From assembly GCA_900771005.1 (NCBI GenBank), contig CAAGMI010000025.1:1-32784 (forward strand): 32,784 nt of DNA. Reading direction: 5' to 3'. Below, in pieces: positions 1 through 6,642 of this stretch. Positions within the stretch are counted from its first letter, which is position 1. Every line of letters starts with the position of its first letter. Source of the DNA: Rikenellaceae bacterium. GTDB taxonomy: Bacteria > Bacteroidota > Bacteroidia > Bacteroidales > UBA932. The notes beneath the pieces were generated by a model, which saw only the letters and a program-made list of their open reading frames with translations, did not search any database and was not told where the DNA came from. A program made the position numbers and the translations under genes.

Positions 1-71
1 CGGAAAGTGATTCAAATCGTGAACAAGCAAAAACATATATAAAGTATTAAAATATAATAAGTTACAAACTC

Positions 72-89
72 GCGTTATCAAATTAACGC
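72..89. repeat. Short inverted repeat across the stop of the truncated receptor gene
   Basis: GCGTTA (72-77) and TAACGC (84-89) are perfect 6-bp arms around a 6-base loop that includes part of the stop codon at 83-85. There is no T-run on the minus-strand downstream side, so it is not a convincing intrinsic terminator. Beyond it, bases 1-71 are very A+T-rich and hold no recognisable gene. Confidence 0.45.
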
Positions 90-595
90 ATCACTAGTAA
101 GTTCTGATAATAAATTTCTCCGTTGGAATTCACTGTTACACCGGGAATCCTTTTTAATACCTCACCGATATTTCTATCGTCTGCTTTCACATATGAGGAC
201 ACATTATAGTTTAGTGTATCGCCATGAGCACTCACTTTGGGCACTTGAATTATTGATTCCTTCAATGAAAGAAGTTTTTCTTTTACTTGAATAAGAATGC
301 CATCTTCCCCTGAAGATACGGGAATAGTCACAGTTTCCGTCATCATTGAACTTGCTGTCAAACATAATGAATCGGAGTTTTGGGGTACTGATAAAGAAAA
401 GGCTCCGGAATCGTCAGTCATCCCATATGACAATACTTTTCCGTCTATTCCAGCTTGAACAGTAACCACAACACCGACAACAGATATTGATGTTCCTTCA
501 AACACAACGCGGCCTTTCAGGACACGCTCTTGGGCATACATTATGTTTGTACTTAGAGCAAGTCCCATGATAAAAAGAAGAACTGTTCGTTTCAT
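83..595 (-). pseudogene. Truncated carboxypeptidase-regulatory-like / TonB-receptor-like protein
   Basis: The 170-residue product begins with a signal peptide (about residues 1-21, ending MYAQ), followed by a carboxypeptidase-regulatory-like Ig fold (about 25-110, starting VLKGRVVFEG). It then has the conserved run into a receptor plug (GDTLNYNVSSYVKADDR, then GEVLKRIPGVTVN and GEIYYQ). In known members of this family that segment continues for several hundred residues of plug and outer-membrane barrel. Here the frame stops seven residues after IYYQ, and no other frame in the remaining 82 bases restores the expected continuation, so I read it as a 5' remnant. It lies 4 bp downstream of the GLPGLI gene in the same orientation, the usual arrangement of these two families. 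A small inverted repeat spans the stop codon. A functional secreted short form cannot be excluded. The remnant reading is inferred from family knowledge. Confidence 0.7.
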
Positions 596-599
596 TGGA

Positions 600-1529
600 T
601 TACTTCTCCCCTGGTTCTATTTCCGGATATGAAAATGGTCTGTTTTCCGTTAAAAACAATTCTCCATCAAAGAGAAAGGAACCCTTTCTGACACTTCTTG
701 CTTCATTTGACACTTTGTTGAAATAAGTATAAGAGACTTTTTCGTAATCGTCCTTCATTGTGATATATGCATTTCCGAGCATTTCCAATCCTATAGCCTC
801 AAATACTATCAATCCATCGCTGTCTTCAATCTTAAGGATCAGGCCTGGAAGACCAAAAAACTTCCATGGTCCATCTGGAATTGGAATATCTGGTGCATAC
901 CATGCAGTATAGTCCTTTCCTGCATATTGAGTTCTGGCCTGTCGGCATAAATAGTTTAGGATCGTGTAATTGCCTCCAAATAATCTCCATTCGTGAAATT
1001 CCTTTTTTTCATTTAAGATGTTGTAAGGAGCATATAGAAGAGAGATTATCTTATTCTCATTGCGGTCAACATATACAACTGTAGGTTCTCCGAAATTTCC
1101 TTCGACATAATCTAACGATGCGTTTTTCTTATCAAGCACGGATGATAGCGGCACGAGTTGCAGTGACGTGGGCTTTGTGGCCTGCCGTGTCTTCTTGACA
1201 TTCTGCATTCCCCATGACGAGAAACGGTCATTATAGGTTATATTATAAAAAACAGACCATCTTTTTCCCACTACCAAGGTAAGCGTATCAGTTAAAAATT
1301 CCTGATTCTTAGTCTGATTGTTTACCACAACTTGCGTTCGTTTATAATGAATTGCATAATCGGCTGGTTCCACTCTGTATTCAGGAGAATTGGAAGAATA
1401 CCCGTATAGTTGAAGTGGTTTCTCTTGTTCTTGGGCAAAACTTGTTGTACAAAAAAGTATAGAAAGGAGGATAGCGTGAAAGTGATATAAATATCTCATA
1501 AAAGAAATGATTAGTCCAATTTTTTTCAT
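600..1529 (-). CDS. GLPGLI family secreted protein
   Basis: This 309-residue protein carries the family-defining motif as GLPGLIL near residues 226-232, within the context PDGPWKFFGLPGLI. The function of this Bacteroidota family is unknown. Members are exported and usually sit beside a carboxypeptidase-like/TonB-receptor-like gene, as here (4 bp downstream). The N-terminus contains a hydrophobic signal sequence ending TTSFAQ. Two starts are plausible: the ATG at 1529, and an ATG at 1499 giving MRYLYHFHAILLSILF, which is the cleaner signal peptide. A TAnnTTTG box lies upstream at 1554-1561. Base composition is more A+T-rich than most of the window. Family assignment is firm, function is not. 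Confidence 0.9.
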   Translation of the reverse strand: MKKIGLIISFMRYLYHFHAILLSILFCTTSFAQEQEKPLQLYGYSSNSPEYRVEPADYAIHYKRTQVVVNNQTKNQEFLTDTLTLVVGKRWSVFYNITYNDRFSSWGMQNVKKTRQATKPTSLQLVPLSSVLDKKNASLDYVEGNFGEPTVVYVDRNENKIISLLYAPYNILNEKKEFHEWRLFGGNYTILNYLCRQARTQYAGKDYTAWYAPDIPIPDGPWKFFGLPGLILKIEDSDGLIVFEAIGLEMLGNAYITMKDDYEKVSYTYFNKVSNEARSVRKGSFLFDGELFLTENRPFSYPEIEPGEK

Positions 1530-1553
1530 AAGCTTTGTAATTGTTATTCATTG

Positions 1554-1582
1554 CAAAGTTATGACGCAAATGGGCAAATCAA
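1554..1582 (-). promoter_or_regulatory. Bacteroidota-type promoter for the GLPGLI gene
   Basis: On the minus strand TAACTTTG (1561-1554) matches TAnnTTTG. A TTG lies 18 bp upstream (1582-1580), near the expected -33 position. The ATG at 1529 follows at a normal leader distance. The call rests on motif match and position only. Confidence 0.5.
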
Positions 1583-1671
1583 GCCTCCGCCGGTCTTAAC
1601 AGCTAGAGTTATAGATTGTTGATTTATAAATCGTTAGCGGCTTATTAAAACAAAAATCTAAACAATGTTCT

Positions 1672-3381
1672 TTAATCTATATATTCCAGATAAAAATCAC
1701 GATTGTTTGATGAAAGACGGGATATTTCAGTTTTTAGACGATTTTTCTTCGTATAGACTGTCCCGACGGAATATCCGGTAAGATTTGAGATTGTCGTGGC
1801 GTCAAATCCGGCTATGACATACATGAGAAAACGGAAATCCAACTCTTTATGACCTGGCAGGTCAAGACGGAGTTTATCGATTATATTGTCAAGTGAGCCG
1901 TTTACCATTGACATAAACTTATTTTGTGATTCTTTGTCATTTACAATGATATCCAGCTGTCGCATCACCTCGTCATATAGGACATCTCTTCTATCCTTCT
2001 TTATAGGAGATAAATAGGCTGAGCAAAGGTCATTTAAAGATTTGTATTGGGCTTTAAATAGGGAAGCATATTGCTTCCTGAGCTTTAGAAGAGCAGCATC
2101 TCTCTCAGCAAGGAGTGAATTGATAGAAGCAGTCTGGACATTTTGCAGGTCAAGCATCTGACGTGACTCGTAGTGAAGATTCGCCAGCTCCTCTGTTTTT
2201 TTTGCCAGTGCTGATTTCTTTTTTGAATACAATGCAGAAAGAATTGCCACCGCGATGATGGCGAATAAAACGATGATTGCAATATGCAGTTTATCAAGTT
2301 CGTGTTCCTTCTTTAGCAACATGGTCTCTGCTTGCAGATAATCACGCTGAGATAGGACGAGAGATTGCCTGAGAGAAGACAGGACAACGGAATCTTGAAC
2401 GAGGACAGACTCTTCCAGATCTTCAAGTGCCTGCTTATATTGACCTTGTTCACGACGAATTCGATATCGCCACAACTTAACTAAATCTTGCTGCTCATTC
2501 AAGCCTTCCACTTGTTTGAGAATGCCATTTGCAATCGAATCTTCACCCAGCATCTGGCATGCATATGCGTAAATGCAATATCCTTCTATCGTCATAGACG
2601 AAGGAAAAGACTTTAATACTTCGCTTATGATATCTATGCTTCGACTTGGCTGTGCTTCTGGGCAACGGAGAATATCCTTCGCATAGCAGATACATCTGTA
2701 TCCGTAAGAAATTGAATCATAAATGGGCATTTGAAAGTACTCATTATACGTTCTCTCAGCATCCTCCCATCTTCTGCAATTTGCATAGCAGGAGGCGAGA
2801 TGGCCTAAAATTGCCCACACTCCAATGTTGTCCTGGGCTAATCTGCCATAGTTCAAAGCATCTTCTGTATAAACCAATTCCTGCTCGGCATTGTGGTTTC
2901 TAGAAAAAAGGATGGAGATTGCAGAATTTATCAATTCCTTATAACGGTTATCAGAGACTATCGCAGAATCTTCCAAAGCAAGAAGATAGCAGGACATTGC
3001 CTTGTCATCCTCTCCCCTGTTCATATGAATGCATCCCTGATAGTAAAAAGCTTTCATCTTTTCAACAGCAGATCCGTTTATTGCGTAGAAATCCACTGCT
3101 GGCTGAATGATGGACAAGTCTGTAGTGTCAATATAATTCTTATCCAGAGCCGTTGAATAAAGAAGAGAGAATTTAGCACGAAATTTACTATTATTCAGTA
3201 ATTCCCTATTTAATCCATCAAGAACACTCAGGGCACTGTCAGGCCTTTCTTGAATGTAAGACTCAACATCATCCAGTACTGAAAGAGTTTGACGATTGGA
3301 ACAAGATTCAGCACAGAAAGGCATAATAAAAATGATAAATCCTGTCAGCAGAGCCTTTATGTGATTATATAGTTTACTCAT
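1672..3381 (-). CDS. Membrane-anchored TPR sensor with C-terminal LuxR-type HTH
   Basis: The 569-residue product starts with an export/anchor segment (about residues 5-25) and a Cys-rich CAESCSN stretch. It continues with roughly 330 residues of tetratricopeptide-like helical repeats, one transmembrane helix (about 366-385, IAIIVLFAIIAVAILSALY), a coiled-coil linker and a C-terminal helix-turn-helix of LuxR type (about 510-569, containing DATTISNLTGYSVGTVYTKKNRL). The predicted topology is periplasmic TPR sensor and cytoplasmic DNA-binding domain, as in a common Bacteroidota regulator group. The frame is open up to 3534, but I chose the ATG at 3381. The promoter at 3405-3436 lies inside that extension, and translation from 3381 gives an N-terminal signal. 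The ligand and targets are unknown; the adjacent GLPGLI gene or the divergent thiamine receptor are candidates. Confidence 0.8.
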   Translation of the reverse strand: MSKLYNHIKALLTGFIIFIMPFCAESCSNRQTLSVLDDVESYIQERPDSALSVLDGLNRELLNNSKFRAKFSLLYSTALDKNYIDTTDLSIIQPAVDFYAINGSAVEKMKAFYYQGCIHMNRGEDDKAMSCYLLALEDSAIVSDNRYKELINSAISILFSRNHNAEQELVYTEDALNYGRLAQDNIGVWAILGHLASCYANCRRWEDAERTYNEYFQMPIYDSISYGYRCICYAKDILRCPEAQPSRSIDIISEVLKSFPSSMTIEGYCIYAYACQMLGEDSIANGILKQVEGLNEQQDLVKLWRYRIRREQGQYKQALEDLEESVLVQDSVVLSSLRQSLVLSQRDYLQAETMLLKKEHELDKLHIAIIVLFAIIAVAILSALYSKKKSALAKKTEELANLHYESRQMLDLQNVQTASINSLLAERDAALLKLRKQYASLFKAQYKSLNDLCSAYLSPIKKDRRDVLYDEVMRQLDIIVNDKESQNKFMSMVNGSLDNIIDKLRLDLPGHKELDFRFLMYVIAGFDATTISNLTGYSVGTVYTKKNRLKTEISRLSSNNRDFYLEYID

Positions 3382-3404
3382 CGCTATGGTAAATAATAGT
3401 ATTA

Positions 3405-3436
3405 CAAAATTATTGATTTTCAGAGACACTACAAAA
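3405..3436 (-). promoter_or_regulatory. Bacteroidota-type promoter for the TPR/HTH regulator
   Basis: On the minus strand TAATTTTG (3412-3405) matches TAnnTTTG, and TTTTG (3436-3432) sits 19 bp upstream, the canonical -33/-7 spacing. It places the transcript start about 15-20 nt before the ATG at 3381 and rules against the longer reading frame beginning at 3534. Confidence 0.65.
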
Positions 3437-3442
3437 ATTCTT

Positions 3443-3521
3443 TCAGTCAGGATGCGGTCAAGGGAGGCATTTTCTCGTGGGCACGAGGCCAAGTCTGCCG
3501 AGTCTGACCGCACCTGACTGA
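3443..3521. repeat. 79-bp imperfect inverted repeat with nested hairpin between divergent promoters
   Basis: The left arm TCAGTCAGGATGCGGTCA (3443-3460) and right arm TGACCGCACCTGACTGA (3505-3521) are complementary over 17 positions with a single extra A in the left arm. Inside lies a second perfect hairpin, CTCGTG-GG-CACGAG (3474-3487). AGTCTG occurs twice in tandem near the right arm (3492-3497 and 3501-3506). The element fills the gap between the two divergent promoters. It is too long for a simple dimeric operator and has no T-run like a terminator. It could be a regulatory DNA element, a small-RNA gene or a dispersed repeat. Confidence 0.75.
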
Positions 3522-3544
3522 GTACAACATTCATGTTTATATCG

Positions 3545-3552
3545 TATATTTG
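3545..3552 (+). promoter_or_regulatory. -7 box for the riboswitch-controlled TonB receptor
   Basis: TATATTTG matches TAnnTTTG exactly and places the transcript start within a few bases of 3560, the beginning of the TPP aptamer. No convincing -33 TTG is visible. Confidence 0.55.
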
Positions 3553-3559
3553 TGCCGAA

Positions 3560-3627
3560 TCGGGGTACCGGAAGGACCGGTTGAGAGAAACCCGTTGAAC
3601 TTGATACGGTCAATACCGTCGTAAGGA
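3560..3627 (+). promoter_or_regulatory. TPP (thiamine diphosphate) riboswitch
   Basis: The THI-element core is readable in order. CGGGGT (3561-3566) pairs with ACCCG (3590-3594). A small hairpin ACCGG-AAGGA-CCGGT (3567-3581) follows, then TTGAGA (3581-3586, consensus CTGAGA), then TTGAACTTGAT. A second hairpin ACGGT-ACCGT brackets the CAAT segment (3606-3619), and the element closes with CGTAAGGA (3619-3626). The terminal AAGGA is the only plausible ribosome-binding sequence of the gene starting at 3629, so TPP binding would hide it. I infer translational repression when thiamine diphosphate is abundant. No terminator follows the aptamer. Confidence 0.92.
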
Positions 3628-3628
3628 A

Positions 3629-5512
3629 ATGAAGACAATTCTAATTGCAGCCATTGTCGCAGCACTGTTCCCGGAACCGGATTTACTGGACAGCGCGACA
3701 GTCAGGGCGTCAGGAGTCACATTCAAGACTCCGATGGTCACAACACAGATCAGTTCGGAAAAACTCAGGAAACAGAATCCGCAGAACTCTTTGCCGATGA
3801 CACTGGGCTACGAAGCGTCCGTCCTATCATCCAATGAAGGCGGAACGGGTCTGGGATACTCCAACCTCAGGATCAGAGGTGTGGGCGGCTACCAGACCAA
3901 CGTCACGCTCAACGGCATAACCCTGAACGACGCGGAATCACAGGAAGTATTCTGGGTGAATATCCCGTCTCTGGAGTTCATACTGTCAGACGTTGTGATA
4001 CAACGCGGTCTCGGCACTTCCGCGAACGGCCCGGGATCGTTCGGAGCCAGCATCAATATGACCACCGCCGTCCCCGGGCACAAGCCAACGGTCAGGTTCG
4101 ACGCAGGATACGGATCATATAACACTTTCACTCCTTCAGTCTATTTCAGCACAGGAAAGACAGCAAAGGGAATATTCGTACAGGGCGCTTATTCATACAA
4201 CACCACTGACGGGTATATGGACAATGCTTTTGCAAAGGTTCAATCCATATATGCATCCGGAGGATGGATCGGCAAAAAGGATTCTTTCAAGATAACATTC
4301 CTCCAGGGAATGCAGCACAGCGGAATCACCTGGAACGGAGTGCCTTTCGACATATACCCGAAAAACAGGACTTACAATGCCAACATAGGAGATACGGACA
4401 ATTTCCGTCAAAGCCATATACAGGCGAATTACATCCATGACTTCGGACGCGGCCTGAGCTGGAACACCACGCTGAACTACACCGACGGCTACGGGTATTA
4501 TGACATAAGCAAGGAAAGAGATGTACTGGACAACGGATTATGGGTCCTGCGAAGCCAACTGGACCTCCACAACCGCATAGGGACATTCTCTGCAGGAGCA
4601 TACATCTCGGACTACAGGGGCAACCATAACGGAAGCAGTTATGACAACAACTCCAGGAAACAGGAGCTTAACTTCTATGCCAGGGCTGAAGTCGGACTCT
4701 CCCCTGCCATCGTACTTTACGGAGACATCCAGTATCGAGGCATAAAATACGGCATGCACGGTCCCGACGAATATTCCCGGACACTGGACTTCGATCTCAC
4801 ATATGATTTTTTGAACCCACGGGCAGGCGTAACCTGGCTTTTATCAGACAGGCATAAGTTCTTCACGTCAATAGCCTACGGCAACAGAGAGCCGTCCAGG
4901 GCAGACCTGCAGGCATCTCCACTTGTCAGACCGGAGCATATGATTGACTGGGAAACCGGTTTTGAAAGAGCCGGAAGACTTTACAGCTCTTCACTCGTAT
5001 TCTACCTTATGAACTATTCTGACATGCTGATAGAGACCGGATATCTTGATGATTCCGGCTATGCCATCAAGACGAACATCCCAAGAGGATACAGACGGGG
5101 ACTCGAGTGGACAGGCAGGCTTTCCATTGCAAAATTCTTCACTTTCGAGCACAATCTGACCATAAGCAGCAACCGGACATCGGAAGGCAGGGATATCCTG
5201 CTCAGTCCTTCCGCAATGGGCATGATAGGATTCATCATCCGCTCCCCTTTCGGCACGGAGCTTGACATACATCACAAATTCGTCGGAAAGCAATATTGGG
5301 ACAACAGCGGCAATCCGGAGCACATGATACCGAATTACAATTTCGCAGACCTGACCCTGACGCAGGACATCCACCTTCTCCGGACAAAATTTACGGTAGG
5401 CCTGTATGTCCACAACCTGTGGAACAATTATTTCTTCTCATATGCCCACGCATACGGAGTATTCCCACAGGCTCCGAGGAATTATATGTTCAGGCTGAAG
5501 TTCGAATTCTAG
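3629..5512 (+). CDS. TonB-dependent outer-membrane receptor, probable thiamine transporter
   Basis: This 627-residue protein has a short signal peptide (about 1-17) and a TonB-box-like DSATVRA (21-27). A plug domain follows (about 35-145, with NLRIRGVGGYQTNVTLNGI and DVVIQRGLGTSANGPGSFGASINM). A 22-strand-type barrel rich in alternating aromatic strands ends in the terminal phenylalanine of FRLKFEF. It lacks the N-terminal carboxypeptidase-like domain and is not paired with a SusD gene, so it is not a glycan receptor of the SusCD type. The preceding TPP riboswitch ties its expression to thiamine status, and riboswitch-linked TonB receptors of Bacteroidota are regarded as thiamine uptake receptors. 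The substrate is therefore inferred from regulation. The gene stands alone: no pnuT-like permease or thiamine pyrophosphokinase gene follows. Its stop codon overlaps the convergent gene by 4 bp. Confidence 0.88.
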   Translation: MKTILIAAIVAALFPEPDLLDSATVRASGVTFKTPMVTTQISSEKLRKQNPQNSLPMTLGYEASVLSSNEGGTGLGYSNLRIRGVGGYQTNVTLNGITLNDAESQEVFWVNIPSLEFILSDVVIQRGLGTSANGPGSFGASINMTTAVPGHKPTVRFDAGYGSYNTFTPSVYFSTGKTAKGIFVQGAYSYNTTDGYMDNAFAKVQSIYASGGWIGKKDSFKITFLQGMQHSGITWNGVPFDIYPKNRTYNANIGDTDNFRQSHIQANYIHDFGRGLSWNTTLNYTDGYGYYDISKERDVLDNGLWVLRSQLDLHNRIGTFSAGAYISDYRGNHNGSSYDNNSRKQELNFYARAEVGLSPAIVLYGDIQYRGIKYGMHGPDEYSRTLDFDLTYDFLNPRAGVTWLLSDRHKFFTSIAYGNREPSRADLQASPLVRPEHMIDWETGFERAGRLYSSSLVFYLMNYSDMLIETGYLDDSGYAIKTNIPRGYRRGLEWTGRLSIAKFFTFEHNLTISSNRTSEGRDILLSPSAMGMIGFIIRSPFGTELDIHHKFVGKQYWDNSGNPEHMIPNYNFADLTLTQDIHLLRTKFTVGLYVHNLWNNYFFSYAHAYGVFPQAPRNYMFRLKFEF

Positions 5513-6255
5513 CGGCGCTTCTGCAGCTGGATTTCATAAACACGGGGCCAGTACTTACCTGTCAGGTAAATCCGGCCGTCATTTACGGCGATACCGTTCA
5601 GGACATCAGTGGACGGGGTCCTGAGCTCCTTGGGAAGCAAACCGGTACAATCTATCTGGCCTGTCACCTCACCGTTCTCAGGATTGATTATCAGGATCAT
5701 ATCGGTCATATAGACATTTGCCCATATTTTCCCGTCAATCATTTCCATTTCATTTATATACTTCACAGCCTTACCGTTCAGCTTGACGTGGATGGTTTTC
5801 TTGAGCTTCAGGTTGGAGTCAAGGAAATATATTCTGTCCGAACCGTCAGAGGCGATCAGATTCTCGCCGTCTGTCGTAAGCCCCCATCCTTCCCTCGGAT
5901 AGCTGTATGTCTGCTTGTATTTGAGCGTCACGGCATCATACACGAAGACCACCTTGTTGGTCCAGGTCAGTATATAGAGATTATCTCCAAGTATGATGGA
6001 TCCTTCGAGGAAATACTTCCTGTCAAAATCAAGCTTCTTCTCCGCTTTCCCGGTCTTCAGATTGACTATCCTGAATGTGGACTCACCCCACTGGCCTGTA
6101 CTTTCGTACATCACTCCATCCTTGAAGAAAAGTCCCTGGGTATATGATTTTACATCGTGGGGATACTCGTTCACCACCTTTACCACATACTGGTCAACTT
6201 TGGCCTGACACCCCAGAGAAATCAGCATTGAAGCTATCAGCAACAACTTTTTCAT
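5509..6255 (-). CDS. Glutaminyl-peptide cyclotransferase-type lipoprotein
   Basis: This 248-residue product resembles the plant-type glutaminyl cyclases (beta-propeller, PF05096). It has the characteristic segments SYTQGLFF and YESTGQWGES near the N-terminus, then repeated blade motifs and a C-terminal VLNGIAVNDGRIYLTGKYWP. Enzymes of this fold convert N-terminal glutamine to pyroglutamate. MKKLLLIASMLISLGC gives a lipobox with Cys16, so it is probably a periplasm-facing lipoprotein. The frame is open up to 6507, but that extension is antisense to rnpB; the ATG at 6255 gives the signal peptide. A TAnnTTTG box ends only 5 nt before this ATG, suggesting a leaderless message. The gene ends in a 4-bp stop-codon overlap with the TonB receptor. 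The substrate is unknown. Confidence 0.85.
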   Translation of the reverse strand: MKKLLLIASMLISLGCQAKVDQYVVKVVNEYPHDVKSYTQGLFFKDGVMYESTGQWGESTFRIVNLKTGKAEKKLDFDRKYFLEGSIILGDNLYILTWTNKVVFVYDAVTLKYKQTYSYPREGWGLTTDGENLIASDGSDRIYFLDSNLKLKKTIHVKLNGKAVKYINEMEMIDGKIWANVYMTDMILIINPENGEVTGQIDCTGLLPKELRTPSTDVLNGIAVNDGRIYLTGKYWPRVYEIQLQKRR

Positions 6256-6260
6256 AAGCG

Positions 6261-6268
6261 CAAAGATA
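6261..6268 (-). promoter_or_regulatory. -7 box for the cyclotransferase gene, 5 nt from its ATG
   Basis: TATCTTTG on the minus strand matches TAnnTTTG. Only CGCTT separates it from the ATG at 6255, so any transcript from it would begin at or within about 3 nt of the start codon. It faces the rnpB box at 6280-6287 with 11 bp between them. Confidence 0.45.
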
Positions 6269-6279
6269 TTAAAATTTAC

Positions 6280-6287
6280 TATTTTTG
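6280..6287 (+). promoter_or_regulatory. -7 box for rnpB
   Basis: TATTTTTG matches TAnnTTTG about 16 bases before the first base of the rnpB P1 helix. A looser variant, TATTCTTTG at 6290-6298, is an alternative that would place the start closer to P1. Confidence 0.5.
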
Positions 6288-6303
6288 CGTATTCTTTGAA
6301 ATA

Positions 6304-6606
6304 ATGGTGGAGCGATTTGCCGCTCATACGAGAGGAAAGTCCGGACAGGAAAGGGCGACTTCCAGCAGAAAGTGCTGATAGGGGCAACCTTATGCATACT
6401 GTAACAGAGAATGGCTGCCGCAAGGCGATGGTGAAAACGCAGTGTAAGAGACTACGACGCAATATGGTGACACATTGCGGGTACAGCGCGGAGTCCTGCA
6501 AAACCAAATATACTGGCAGATGAGGACGGCCCGTCCGATGCCAGGGGGTAGGTCGCGAAGATAAATGGCAAATTTAAAAACAGAAACCGGCTTACGGCTC
6601 CACCAT
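6304..6606 (+). ncRNA. rnpB: RNase P RNA (bacterial class A)
   Basis: This is the catalytic RNA of RNase P, which matures tRNA 5' ends. Conserved landmarks appear in order: GAGGAAAGTCCGGAC (6330-6344), AACAGAGAATGGCTGCC, GGTGAAAACGCAGTGTAAGAG, then AGATAAATGGC and CAGAAACCGGCTTACGG near the 3' end. The terminal helix P1 closes the molecule: ATGGTGGAGC (6304-6313) pairs perfectly with GCTCCACCAT (6597-6606). At about 303 nt it is on the short side for class A, which suggests that peripheral helices are reduced. Six T residues (6606-6611) follow P1 and can act with it as the terminator. The gene is divergent from the cyclotransferase and immediately upstream of the DUF1846 gene. Confidence 0.95.
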
Positions 6607-6611
6607 TTTTT
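6597..6611 (+). terminator. rnpB 3' end: P1 arm followed by T-run
   Basis: The 3' strand of P1 (GCTCCACCA) runs directly into six T residues at 6606-6611. The long-range P1 helix or a local fold would supply the stem. The promoter of the next gene begins 3 bases later. Confidence 0.45.
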
Positions 6612-6613
6612 AT

Positions 6614-6621
6614 TATATTTG
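6614..6621 (+). promoter_or_regulatory. -7 box for the DUF1846 gene
   Basis: TATATTTG matches TAnnTTTG, just behind the rnpB T-run and 21 nt before the ATG at 6643. It supports that ATG over the in-frame ATG at 6565, which lies within rnpB. Confidence 0.55.
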
Positions 6622-6642
6622 CATCCCGTAATCATTTGTAGC

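Noticed and set aside
1621..1632. Perfect 12-bp palindrome GATTTATAAATC between the regulator and GLPGLI genes
   Set aside because: It is A+T-only in most positions within an A+T-rich gap, has no T-run context and is not aligned with a promoter; chance is likely.
3485..3625. Possibility that the inverted repeat is a terminator or expression platform of the TPP riboswitch
   Set aside because: It lies upstream of the promoter box and aptamer, so it cannot be in the same transcript, and it has no T-run.
5296..6147. A 283-codon plus-strand open frame across the end of the TonB receptor and the cyclotransferase gene
   Set aside because: It has no family resemblance, no promoter box, and is antisense to a well-supported protein; it overlaps two secure genes.
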